NCBI GenBank assembly: GCA_015063325.1
Contig: SVUK01000012.1
Span: 32,460 to 96,459, forward strand
Length of the DNA: 64,000 nucleotides
From: Oscillospiraceae bacterium
GTDB taxonomy: Bacteria > Bacillota > Clostridia > Oscillospirales > CAG-272
Direction of reading: 5' to 3'
Part shown: positions 26,963 through 34,681 of the stretch, one piece after another
Layout: every line of letters starts with the position of its first letter
How positions within the stretch are numbered: the first letter of the stretch is position 1
The notes under the pieces: generated by a model
The model's input: only the letters and a program-made list of their open reading frames with translations
Database searches by the model: none
Told to the model about the DNA's origin: nothing
Program-made: the position numbers and the translations under genes

Positions 26963-27147
26963 ATTCGGTTATCCTTTCGAGTCGGTTCTTTATCAAAAAC
27001 CATTTTTCGGCAAAGATCGCCGTAACTTTTTTCAAATTGCGCTTGCGAAATCGCGCCTCTTTCCAAAAAGAGCAACAGCGTTTCTTTTTGACGCAAAAAG
27101 AGTTCTATTTGTTTTTGTTCCCGTTCGGGCGTTTGGCAGTTGCGCAT
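26959..27147 (-). CDS. Small SHOCT-like protein
   Basis: This is a 62-aa protein translated from ATG at 27147 behind AAAGGCG on the minus strand. Its core, FLERGAISQAQFEKSYGDL, looks like the short two-helix SHOCT motif (leucine-rich, then G-x-I-[ST]-x-x-[EQ]-[FY]). It overlaps the TIM-barrel gene by ATGA, so the two are translationally coupled. SHOCT segments are usually appended to other proteins and a free-standing one may act in oligomerisation. The function is unknown. Confidence 0.65.
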   Translation of the reverse strand: MRNCQTPEREQKQIELFLRQKETLLLFLERGAISQAQFEKSYGDLCRKMVFDKEPTRKDNRI

Positions 27148-27179
27148 AGAAACGCCTTTCAAAAAAGAGTGCTGAAAAA

Positions 27180-27208
27180 AGTATATCACAACGTTTGAGA
27201 AAAAGCAA
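27180..27208 (-). promoter_or_regulatory. Sigma-A promoter for the SHOCT-like/TIM-barrel pair
   Basis: On the minus strand TTGCTT (27208-27203), 17 bp, TATACT (27185-27180). It lies 33 bp upstream of the small gene's start. Confidence 0.72.
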
Positions 27209-27434
27209 GAGAAAAAATTTTTTTAGGTGCCTCTTTTTGATCCAAAACAGATCACTATATAATAAAAGGAAACGAATTTGAAAAACAAAAAGACAAAATT
27301 CGATTTAATTTGAAAAAATTTTTTATATTTCAAAAAAGAATTTTTCAGGAGCCGAAAAATTGCAAAATCAGGCTTTCGTTGCCGAATGGATTAAAAAAAA
27401 CAGATATTTCCTATAAAATAATTGAAAAATCTAC
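27209..27434. other. AT-rich intergenic region without a gene
   Basis: This stretch between divergent promoters is very A/T-rich, with no open frame of note. A weak + strand promoter may lie at 27235-27263 (TTTTGA, 17 bp, TATAAT), giving a second start for the lipoprotein gene. Confidence 0.5.
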
Positions 27435-27463
27435 TTGACAAGCGAAACAAGTTATGCTAAAAT
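27435..27463 (+). promoter_or_regulatory. Sigma-A promoter of the large lipoprotein gene
   Basis: TTGACA (27435-27440), 17 bp, TAAAAT (27458-27463). The predicted start near 27470 gives a leader of about 140 nt. Confidence 0.82.
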
Positions 27464-27469
27464 AGCATG

Positions 27470-27608
27470 TGATAAGTGTAGAGAACGCTTATTAATACGC
27501 AAACCCTGTCTTTTTCCGTGTCGGGGAACCCCCAAATACGCTTTGGTGCGGACAAAGCCACGGCAAAGAACAGGGAACAAAAAACAAAAAAGAAAGGAAC
27601 CAATTTCT
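27470..27608 (+). promoter_or_regulatory. Structured 5' leader of the large lipoprotein gene
   Basis: A hairpin (27472-27478 with 27486-27492) lies at the predicted 5' end. A longer stem pairs 27504-27520 with 27559-27575 (17 positions, two mismatches, one G-T). Inside it two small hairpins can form, GGGG-AA-CCCC (27523-27532) and CAAA/TTTG (27533-27536 with 27542-27545). The ribosome site AGAAAGGAAC is just downstream. It matches no riboswitch I know and may stabilise the mRNA or regulate translation. Confidence 0.5.
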
Positions 27609-30600
27609 ATGAAGAAAAACACGATCCTTAAGGTTCTGTCTTTCGTGCTTCTTCTCACGTTTGTCTTTTCCGCCGTTCTTTTGACCGGTTGTGGCAAACA
27701 GGAAGACGCCGCAAAGCAGACCGATTTGGAAGCTACGAACGAAGATCTCAAAGCTGCAAAAAATGAGATCGCAAAGCTCCAAACTGCTATTGAGAACCTG
27801 CAAGAGGCATCCGCAGCCTCGGAAGCTCTTTCTCAGAAAGTAGCTGCTTTGGAAGCTGCCCTTGAAGCTGTTTCGGGCGACTCCGAAGCAATTCAGGAGC
27901 TGGTTGCAGAAATCGAAGCTGCAAGCGAAGCTTTGGATGCTGCGAAAGAAGAGTTGGGCGCCGCCGTTCAGGAAGCTACCGAAGCACTGGAATCACTGGA
28001 TGATATCTATGCGACCGACGAAGCGCTCACTGCCGAGATCAACGCGCTGAAAAACGGCGTAATCAAGGATCTCCAAACTGCAGTTGCGGCGTTGGAAGGT
28101 GCAACCGGTGCAGACGAAGATCTTAGCGAACTCGTTGCAATCATCAATGACAGACTCGTAAAGAGCGACTGGATCGCTGCAACCGATGTTCTGTTTGATG
28201 ATAGCAACCCCAGATCTATCGCTGCATTCAAGAAAGGCATCGTTCGCGTTGGCGACACCGCTGCAATGCCCTATGAGGATGCTGATATTAAGGCGTATGA
28301 AGCACAGGCAGATTTGCTTGCCGATAAGCTTCTCCGTGCCATCAGCTTGAACGACATCGACGACACTTTTGCTCTGCGCGACCAACTGTTTGCCGCTTTG
28401 ACTCCCATCGTTGAGAAATTCGACGCTGAGCTGACTCGCCTTGAGCCCGATAAGGACGAGAACGGCGAAGTCATTCCCGGCACCGGCAAACTCTATTTCC
28501 CGGCTGCTTACATCGCAAACTTCTATGGTAACAACCCCGAAGAAAAAGATCAGCTTGCAAGATTGGACGATCTGAAAGATCTGATTGACGAGCGCGAACT
28601 TTTCCCGACCGAAACCGAGGAAGAGACCGCTTACAAAAAAGCGCAGGAAGCAAGATACGATGCGATCCATGAGGCTCAGGATCGTCTGGCTGCTGCCGAA
28701 ACTGATGATAATTTGATTTATGCACATCAGGTAGAGTTTGGTCTTGGCAAGGATGCCACCGTTTACCTCAAGGACGCAACCAAGGCAAACTTGGATACCA
28801 TCAAAGGCGAGTATGACGAGCAGGTTGCTCCTCAGTTTGACAGCGAAAAGGTTGACACCACCTACTATGCTGTTGGTATGAAAAATCTCCCCGGCTATGT
28901 GAACTATCTCAACAAGCTGGCAAGATACAACGCTTTGCTGGATGCAAAAGCTGAGTTTGAAGCAAAATATCCCGAGCTGACCTACTTCCAGGACTACAAT
29001 ATCAACGACCCGATGCTGGACGCTTACGATGGCATTGAGACGATTGACGGCGCTTGGCTGGATAGCTGGAAAGCTAAGTGGAAGCTTGAAGATATCCGCA
29101 CCATCACCGTTGATGAAGAGCAGGTTGAGAAAGACTTCGAGCTTGAGAACTGCTTCATCATCATTGACTCCGTTGACCAGACATTGTCTGAAGGTCAGGA
29201 GGGCGGCACGAGACTTGGCGGCTACGGACGTGTTTTGGCAATTAGATACTACGTTCAGACTCTGCACGACCTCAAGGTCAAATATGTTGATCCTTTCGTT
29301 AAAAAGGATGATCACGAAGATATCGTTACAAAGAATCTCGTCGGTCAGATCAAGACCGAGGTTGAACTTGGCGCAAATAAGGTTCTCTGGGCACATGTTC
29401 CTACGCTGGATGACATCTTTGCAAAGATAGATGCAATTGATGCTGCAATTAACGGTCTGAAATTTGAGCTGAACGAAGAGTATGCTCAGGTTTCGTATAC
29501 CTACAGCCCGAAAGAGGCGTGCAAGAACGCTATGATCGGCTTGGATGGAACGAAAAATATAAACAACAGAAAAGTTCTTGCCGATATCCGCACAAGAGTT
29601 GAAACACTGAAAGCAACCATGGCAGATTTGATTAAACTTGGCAATGAGTTGCTTGCAAAATACTATGTAGACGGTCAGTGGGAGGTTTCTCTCCGCGATA
29701 GCAACTACATTAAGATTGAACTTCAGAAAACTGTAGACAATTATTTCATCGACAGATCTATCTTCACCACGGATGAGGATGAAGAAACCAACGCCGAGAA
29801 CTACGATGTCATGACCGAGTACTTCCGGTTTAACATTCAGCCGTATCTGAACGCAGCTCTTGACAACATTACCGAGATTCTGAAGACTATCTACGGCGAT
29901 GTTAAGGATGTTGTTTATAAGGAAGAAACCTACCTTCCCGATCTGAACAAACTCATCATTGCTCAGTCCGAAGTATTTAAGGTAATGGCTGGTTGCACAG
30001 TTGACGAAACCGATTTCGTTTTGGATGAAGTAAACGCAGTTAAATTCAGCGAATTCTTCAATGCTCTCTTAGTTAAGGTCGTCAGAGTTGTTGATCTTGC
30101 CGAAGCAGCTGAAATTGAATCGGCAACCCTCAATCAGTTGATTGAAGGCTTGGGCAAAGATTTTGATCTGAACAAGACCTTTGCTGTTGACACTGTTTCC
30201 GATGCTGCAGTGCTTGGGTTCGAAAAATACCTTGGCGTAAAATTTGCAGACTTCATTCCTGAGGATGAGAATGCGGAAATTGACAATCCTGCAATTGTAT
30301 CCGCTTACCTCGAAGCAGTTGCTCAGTACTTTGTAAATACCAAAGTTGAGGATAAGACGCTGACTTACCCGGTATATATCGTTGATGATGAGGGTGCTAT
30401 TATTGCAGATTATGATCATCCCTACACTCGCACGATTAAAACGGTTACAAACGATGGTATTCTGAACATTTACAAATACAACAACGAGACCATTTCGAGC
30501 GAGGATGTTTATGATTTCGTCAGCGGTGATAACTTTACCGCTTTGAAAGAACTCCAGGCAACCCGTGTTGCAGTATACAATGCCGCTAAAGAGGCATGGG

Positions 30601-31502
30601 CTAAGGTTAATATGACTCCGGATGCCAACAGAGCTGACATTGACGCTTCCTTCGTTGCATTTACCGAATACGTTCAAGAGTACTACACCAACATCCGCGA
30701 GCTTGAGGATGAATGGGCTTCTATTGAAGAGTACTATGAACTTGTAGGCGAAGAGCAGTTCCACTTCAATGGCGATGTAAAGATTATTGACAAGACCGCA
30801 GAAGAGGATCTTGCTGATAAGATCATCGAGAAGATGGAAACCGAAACCGTTACCGAAAAGGCTGCAAGATATGCTTCCTACATCGTCGGTTCTGAACATG
30901 GACAGGAAGAGTATGTAGGCGAATTTGATGAGCTCATTGCTTACAGATCTCTCTGCAATCGTTCTAACCAGTATGATGCTATTATGGCTCTTGCTGTTAA
31001 GCTGGACGATGTTACGGTTCCTGCAGATGTTGATGGCTTTGAAGCTGATGTCCTTGGACTGAAGGAAATGATTTCCGCTTTCCGCAGCGATTTTGAGTAT
31101 AACGGTAAAATCTACAACGATGCCATCACTGCCGCTAACGGAGAAATCACTAATGCTGACCTGGTTGCATACGTTGGAGCTGCTAAGGTTTATGTAGTCA
31201 ACGCATTTGAGAAGGCCGAATCCGGATCTTACCCGTACCTGTATGTGAGAGACGTTATCACTGCGAACGGCAAGTCCTACAACCTGCCTGAGGATGAAGC
31301 TACCGTTCTGACCACCTACTGCGTAGAGATGATCCAGAAGGTTTGCGTAAATGCTGAACAGGTTGATGCGGCAATCAGAGTCTTCCGCCTGCAGGCACTG
31401 TTGAGCAACGCATATGATCCTGATTTTAACGATGACGATATGTATCCCGAATTCGACTACGAATCTGAATTTCATTTCGTAGAAAACAACGAGGGGCTCT
31501 GA
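27609..31502 (+). CDS. Very large coiled-coil lipoprotein of unknown function
   Basis: This is a 1297-aa protein with a signal peptide and lipobox (LLTGC, lipidated Cys28). Residues 35-175 are rich in alanine, glutamate and leucine in heptads and should form a long coiled coil. The remaining 1100 residues are acidic, helical and rich in tyrosine and asparagine, with scattered segments of similar composition but no domain I recognise. Translation starts at ATG 27609 (AGAAAGGAAC upstream); the open frame begins 58 codons earlier inside the leader. The codon use is even and unlike that of a decaying gene. It has its own promoter and terminator and precedes the peptide importer. A role as a surface stalk or cell-wall-spanning protein is a guess. 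Confidence 0.8.
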   Translation: MKKNTILKVLSFVLLLTFVFSAVLLTGCGKQEDAAKQTDLEATNEDLKAAKNEIAKLQTAIENLQEASAASEALSQKVAALEAALEAVSGDSEAIQELVAEIEAASEALDAAKEELGAAVQEATEALESLDDIYATDEALTAEINALKNGVIKDLQTAVAALEGATGADEDLSELVAIINDRLVKSDWIAATDVLFDDSNPRSIAAFKKGIVRVGDTAAMPYEDADIKAYEAQADLLADKLLRAISLNDIDDTFALRDQLFAALTPIVEKFDAELTRLEPDKDENGEVIPGTGKLYFPAAYIANFYGNNPEEKDQLARLDDLKDLIDERELFPTETEEETAYKKAQEARYDAIHEAQDRLAAAETDDNLIYAHQVEFGLGKDATVYLKDATKANLDTIKGEYDEQVAPQFDSEKVDTTYYAVGMKNLPGYVNYLNKLARYNALLDAKAEFEAKYPELTYFQDYNINDPMLDAYDGIETIDGAWLDSWKAKWKLEDIRTITVDEEQVEKDFELENCFIIIDSVDQTLSEGQEGGTRLGGYGRVLAIRYYVQTLHDLKVKYVDPFVKKDDHEDIVTKNLVGQIKTEVELGANKVLWAHVPTLDDIFAKIDAIDAAINGLKFELNEEYAQVSYTYSPKEACKNAMIGLDGTKNINNRKVLADIRTRVETLKATMADLIKLGNELLAKYYVDGQWEVSLRDSNYIKIELQKTVDNYFIDRSIFTTDEDEETNAENYDVMTEYFRFNIQPYLNAALDNITEILKTIYGDVKDVVYKEETYLPDLNKLIIAQSEVFKVMAGCTVDETDFVLDEVNAVKFSEFFNALLVKVVRVVDLAEAAEIESATLNQLIEGLGKDFDLNKTFAVDTVSDAAVLGFEKYLGVKFADFIPEDENAEIDNPAIVSAYLEAVAQYFVNTKVEDKTLTYPVYIVDDEGAIIADYDHPYTRTIKTVTNDGILNIYKYNNETISSEDVYDFVSGDNFTALKELQATRVAVYNAAKEAWAKVNMTPDANRADIDASFVAFTEYVQEYYTNIRELEDEWASIEEYYELVGEEQFHFNGDVKIIDKTAEEDLADKIIEKMETETVTEKAARYASYIVGSEHGQEEYVGEFDELIAYRSLCNRSNQYDAIMALAVKLDDVTVPADVDGFEADVLGLKEMISAFRSDFEYNGKIYNDAITAANGEITNADLVAYVGAAKVYVVNAFEKAESGSYPYLYVRDVITANGKSYNLPEDEATVLTTYCVEMIQKVCVNAEQVDAAIRVFRLQALLSNAYDPDFNDDDMYPEFDYESEFHFVENNEGL

Positions 31503-31614
31503 TTTCGAATAGGAACGATCGGATATCGTTCAATCCAAAGGATTGTATTGAATTGAGTACGAGGCTTTAATAAGTCGTTCTCATAAAGTTCCCCAAAAAC
31601 GAATATAGGTTTTT

Positions 31615-31642
31615 ACCGCCCGGTTCGCCGGGCGGTTTTTTT
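31615..31642 (+). terminator. Rho-independent terminator of the lipoprotein gene
   Basis: A 9-bp perfect GC-rich stem (31615-31623 with 31628-31636) with a TTCG tetraloop is followed by a T-tract. Smaller inverted repeats upstream (31513-31530 and 31531-31545) are also in the transcript. Confidence 0.9.
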
Positions 31643-31723
31643 ATTCGTTAAGACTTAAATAGCTTTAAAAAATGAATTGTAAAATAATGCTTGAAGGCTA
31701 CAAAACAACATTGACAGGAAAAA

Positions 31724-31779
31724 GTTTGCAGGAGGAGGTTTGCAGGGGGAAGTTTGCAGGGGAAAGTTTGCAGAAGGTG
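31724..31779. repeat. 14-bp tandem repeat, four copies
   Basis: GTTTGCAG recurs at 31724, 31738, 31752 and 31766, each followed by 6 G/A-rich bases, giving an exact 14-bp period. It lies in the 700-bp gap (31503-32200) between the lipoprotein and oppA, which otherwise holds a terminator, the oppA promoter and A/T-rich sequence. Confidence 0.8.
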
Positions 31780-31970
31780 CAAAAAAAATACAAATTATAA
31801 TTTGCATAATGAGCGTAAGGCAATTCGGCGGCAAGGAAAAATGAATAATCAAGGCGAATATTTCTGCAAATCATGCATAAATTGGTTGCAAAAACAGGAA
31901 AAAACAGGGGGAAAATAAGGTTAAAAAAGGGTAAAATTACACTTTTTTTCAAAAAAATTTCAAAAAAGTA

Positions 31971-31999
31971 TTTACAAGATGGCGAGAATGTGGTATAAT
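31971..31999 (+). promoter_or_regulatory. Sigma-A promoter of the peptide-importer operon
   Basis: TTTACA (31971-31976), 17 bp with TGG before the -10, TATAAT (31994-31999). The mRNA leader would be about 195 nt; I see no known riboswitch in it. Confidence 0.82.
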
Positions 32000-32200
32000 A
32001 TACGAAAATATGGGGGAAGTGTTCTATATCTCGTTTTCTGTCGTTTTTCGGTCGCAAGATATGGTATGCTTTCCGCGTGACTTGAAAAATAGCTGATTGC
32101 TGTTTTTTTCGATTTATTGTTTTTTCTATTGTTGATTGCGACAAAAAAAGTCGTTTTCAAAAATACATTTTTTTATTATTCTAAAGGAGGATAATAAGCA

Positions 32201-34459
32201 ATGAAAAAGTTTTTGGCATTGCTTCTTGCCGTAGTCATGATCCTTGCGGTCGTTTCCTGCGGAAAGAAGACCCCGACGGACACCAAGCCGGACACCAAGC
32301 CGGATGACAAGCCGGGCGACAACACCGACGAGACGGCAAAATACGAGCGCGACGCAGATGAGGACATCTACGAAGCAGTTCTCGGCGACTATGAAGAGAT
32401 GATTGCCGCTGCGAAAGCTGCAGAAAGCATCGACGAGAAATTTGTTCTTTACGCTCAGGCTGAGGCTTACCTGCTCGACGCTGCCGTTATGGTTCCTACC
32501 ACCACCCGGGGCGGCGCTTACACCTTCAGCCGCATCGCTCCCCACACTGTTCCTTATGTTCAGTGGGGTAACGACGACGACCGCGTAAAGAGCACGGTCA
32601 TCGCGAACGAGATCATCACCAAAGCCGACCGCGAAGCGCTGCTCGACCAATGGGCAAAAGCTTGCCTTGGTGAAGGCGTTTATGATCCTGCCGCTTATCT
32701 GACCAACAATGGCTATACTCTGAGAAACGAGTACAAGACCACTTTCCAGACCGCTCCTGTTACCTTTGACTGGCTGAACACCTCTTCTCAGGCTGATACC
32801 GAGATTACGGTCAACACTGTTGACGGTCTTGTTGAATACGACAACCTCAACAAGATGAACCCTGCTTTGGCTACTGACTGGACCATTTCCGAAGACGGTC
32901 TGACCTACACGTTCAAGATTCGTGAAGGTGTGTACTGGTACACCGCTGAAGGCACCCCTTACGCTGAACTGACCGCTGAAGACTTTGAAGCCGGTTTCCG
33001 CCACATGCTGGACACCCAGGCAGGTTTGGAATGGCTGGTTGAAGGCGTTATCAAAGGCGTTGGCTCCACCTACAAGTACGATGAGAACGGCAAAGTCATT
33101 ATGACCACCAATGATGATGGCGAAGAAGAGCCCGAAATCGACGTTCCCGGTTACCTTTATGACGGCGGTGCTTGGGAAAACGTTGGCTACAAGGCTACCG
33201 ATAAATACACCCTGACCATCACCTTGACTGCTCCCACTTCCTACTTTATGACCATGCTGACCTACTCCTGCTTCCTGCCGCTGTGCAAGAGCTTCTATGA
33301 GAGCAAGGGCGGCGTGTTCGGAATCGACGAATACAAAGCAGTCGTTTCCAGCGTCAACGATGATACCGGTGAGATCACCTTCGTAGATTCCTACACCTAC
33401 GGTGTTAACACCAGCGTTGCAAACCAGGTTTACTGCGGCGCATTCCTGATTCAGCAGTTCTCTGCCGACTCTCAGATCGTTTTGGTTAAGAACCCCAACT
33501 ACTACAATGCTGACAAAGTTACCATGAACACTCTGACTTGGGTTTATGATAACGGCGAAGATCCGCTTCAGAGCTATGAAGACGCAAAGAACGGCGTTTA
33601 CCCGGGCACCGGCTTGGTTGAATCCACCGGTACTCTTGCAAAGGCTAAAGAGGATAAGCTGGAGGGCGACGAAGAGACCATTTTCGAGAAATACGTTTAT
33701 GTTTCGGACACCGACTCCACCACCTACTTTGGCGGTCTGAACGTCAACCGCGGAACCTATGCTTTGGCTTCCGGCGCAGTTGCTTCTCCCAAGACTGAGC
33801 AGCAGAAGATCGACACCGATACCGCTATGCAGAACAAGAACTTCCGTCAGGCTATGCTCTTCGCTTTCGACCGCGCTACTTGGAACGGTGTTACCCGCGG
33901 CGAAGACCTGAAGGCTACCAACCTGCGTAACATGTACACGCACCCTGAATTCGTTTCCCTTTCCAACGACGTAACCGTTGACGGCAAGGAATGGAAAGCC
34001 GGCACCTTCTACGGTGAGATGGTTCAGTACTATCTTGAGCAGTTGGGCAGCCATATCAAGGTTGCTGACCAGCAGGACGGTTGGTTCAACGCTGACCTTG
34101 CAAAAGAGAAGCTCGACGCTGCAAAGACAGAGCTCACTGCTGCAGGCGTGACCTTCCCGATTACCATTGACCTTGTTTACTACAGCGGCAGCCCGAGCCA
34201 GATCGCTCAGGCACAGGCTTACAAGCAGGGCATTGAAGAAGTTCTCGGCGCTGAGAACGTAGTCGTCAACCTCATTGAGGCGACCACTTCCGCTGATTAC
34301 TATGCTTCCGGTTACCGCGCAAAGAACGGTAAAGCAGGCAACTTCGATATGTTCTACGGTTCCGGTTGGGGACCTGACTACGGCGATCCTTCCACCTACC
34401 TGGATACCTTCCTGGGTTATAGTGCAGGCTATATGACTAAGGTCATCGGTCTGTTCTGA
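32201..34459 (+). CDS. Oligopeptide-binding lipoprotein, apparently circularly permuted (OppA/AmiA family)
   Basis: This 752-aa protein is the substrate-binding component of the importer encoded just downstream. Residues 1-20 are a signal peptide with lipobox VVSC (Cys20), followed by a T/D/K/P linker. Residues 60-155 (YEEMIAAAKAA, YAQAEAYLLDAAVMVPTTT, FSRIAPHTVPYV, ADREALLDQWAKA) look like the segment that normally ENDS AmiA/OppA proteins (YDKLVDEAA, YAAAQAWLTDSSLFIPA, LSRIVPFT, EYEKAREKWLKE). The normal N-terminal lobe starts near residue 180 (TVDGLVEYD, PALATDWTISEDGLTYTFKI). The protein stops at YMTKVIGLF, directly after GPDYGDPSTYLD, where the usual C-terminal segment would begin. The frame is intact and AAAGGAGG precedes ATG. 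I read this as a circular permutation. Confidence 0.85.
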   Translation: MKKFLALLLAVVMILAVVSCGKKTPTDTKPDTKPDDKPGDNTDETAKYERDADEDIYEAVLGDYEEMIAAAKAAESIDEKFVLYAQAEAYLLDAAVMVPTTTRGGAYTFSRIAPHTVPYVQWGNDDDRVKSTVIANEIITKADREALLDQWAKACLGEGVYDPAAYLTNNGYTLRNEYKTTFQTAPVTFDWLNTSSQADTEITVNTVDGLVEYDNLNKMNPALATDWTISEDGLTYTFKIREGVYWYTAEGTPYAELTAEDFEAGFRHMLDTQAGLEWLVEGVIKGVGSTYKYDENGKVIMTTNDDGEEEPEIDVPGYLYDGGAWENVGYKATDKYTLTITLTAPTSYFMTMLTYSCFLPLCKSFYESKGGVFGIDEYKAVVSSVNDDTGEITFVDSYTYGVNTSVANQVYCGAFLIQQFSADSQIVLVKNPNYYNADKVTMNTLTWVYDNGEDPLQSYEDAKNGVYPGTGLVESTGTLAKAKEDKLEGDEETIFEKYVYVSDTDSTTYFGGLNVNRGTYALASGAVASPKTEQQKIDTDTAMQNKNFRQAMLFAFDRATWNGVTRGEDLKATNLRNMYTHPEFVSLSNDVTVDGKEWKAGTFYGEMVQYYLEQLGSHIKVADQQDGWFNADLAKEKLDAAKTELTAAGVTFPITIDLVYYSGSPSQIAQAQAYKQGIEEVLGAENVVVNLIEATTSADYYASGYRAKNGKAGNFDMFYGSGWGPDYGDPSTYLDTFLGYSAGYMTKVIGLF

Positions 34460-34501
34460 TTTCTGACTGAAATCGAATATCGGGATTTCCGATAGTCTGT
34501 T

Positions 34502-34540
34502 TAGAGATACACGGGCGGCTCTGCCGCCTGTGTATCTCTA
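34502..34540 (+). other. Strong stem-loop after oppA
   Basis: An 18-bp inverted repeat with one G-T pair (34502-34519 with 34523-34540) and a 3-base loop has no T-tract behind it. It could protect the oppA mRNA from 3' decay. Confidence 0.65.
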
Positions 34541-34587
34541 TCACTGCTTAAAAAGGAATTGCGGAAAACCGCAAAAATTCATGTGTG

Positions 34588-34641
34588 AAAAACGCGCTTG
34601 TACTCTGAAACACGCGTTTTCAGAGCAGAAGCGCGTTTTTT
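34588..34641 (+). terminator. Two-part hairpin terminator or attenuator between oppA and oppB
   Basis: A 12-bp stem (34588-34599 with 34629-34640) encloses an 8-bp stem (34603-34610 with 34618-34625) and ends in a run of six T. It should cut read-through into oppB and so favour binding protein over permease. Confidence 0.75.
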
Positions 34642-34681
34642 ACAAAGGCTGAAAGCAAAAAAATGAAGGAGAACCGGCAAT

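Noticed and set aside
27993..29396. 467-codon minus-strand open frame (and another at 30069-31475) across the large lipoprotein
   Set aside because: The sense frame has a signal peptide, coiled coil and ribosome site. The antisense frames arise from codon composition.
32006..32200. Possible riboswitch in the oppA leader
   Set aside because: I find only a short CGAC/GTCG hairpin near 32139-32153 and no conserved riboswitch core.
32126..34054. 642-codon minus-strand open frame across oppA
   Set aside because: The sense frame matches the substrate-binding protein family in many motifs; the antisense protein has none.
32201..34459. oppA as a truncated pseudogene
   Set aside because: The C-terminus seems missing, but the corresponding segment is present at the N-terminus and the frame, signal peptide and operon are intact.
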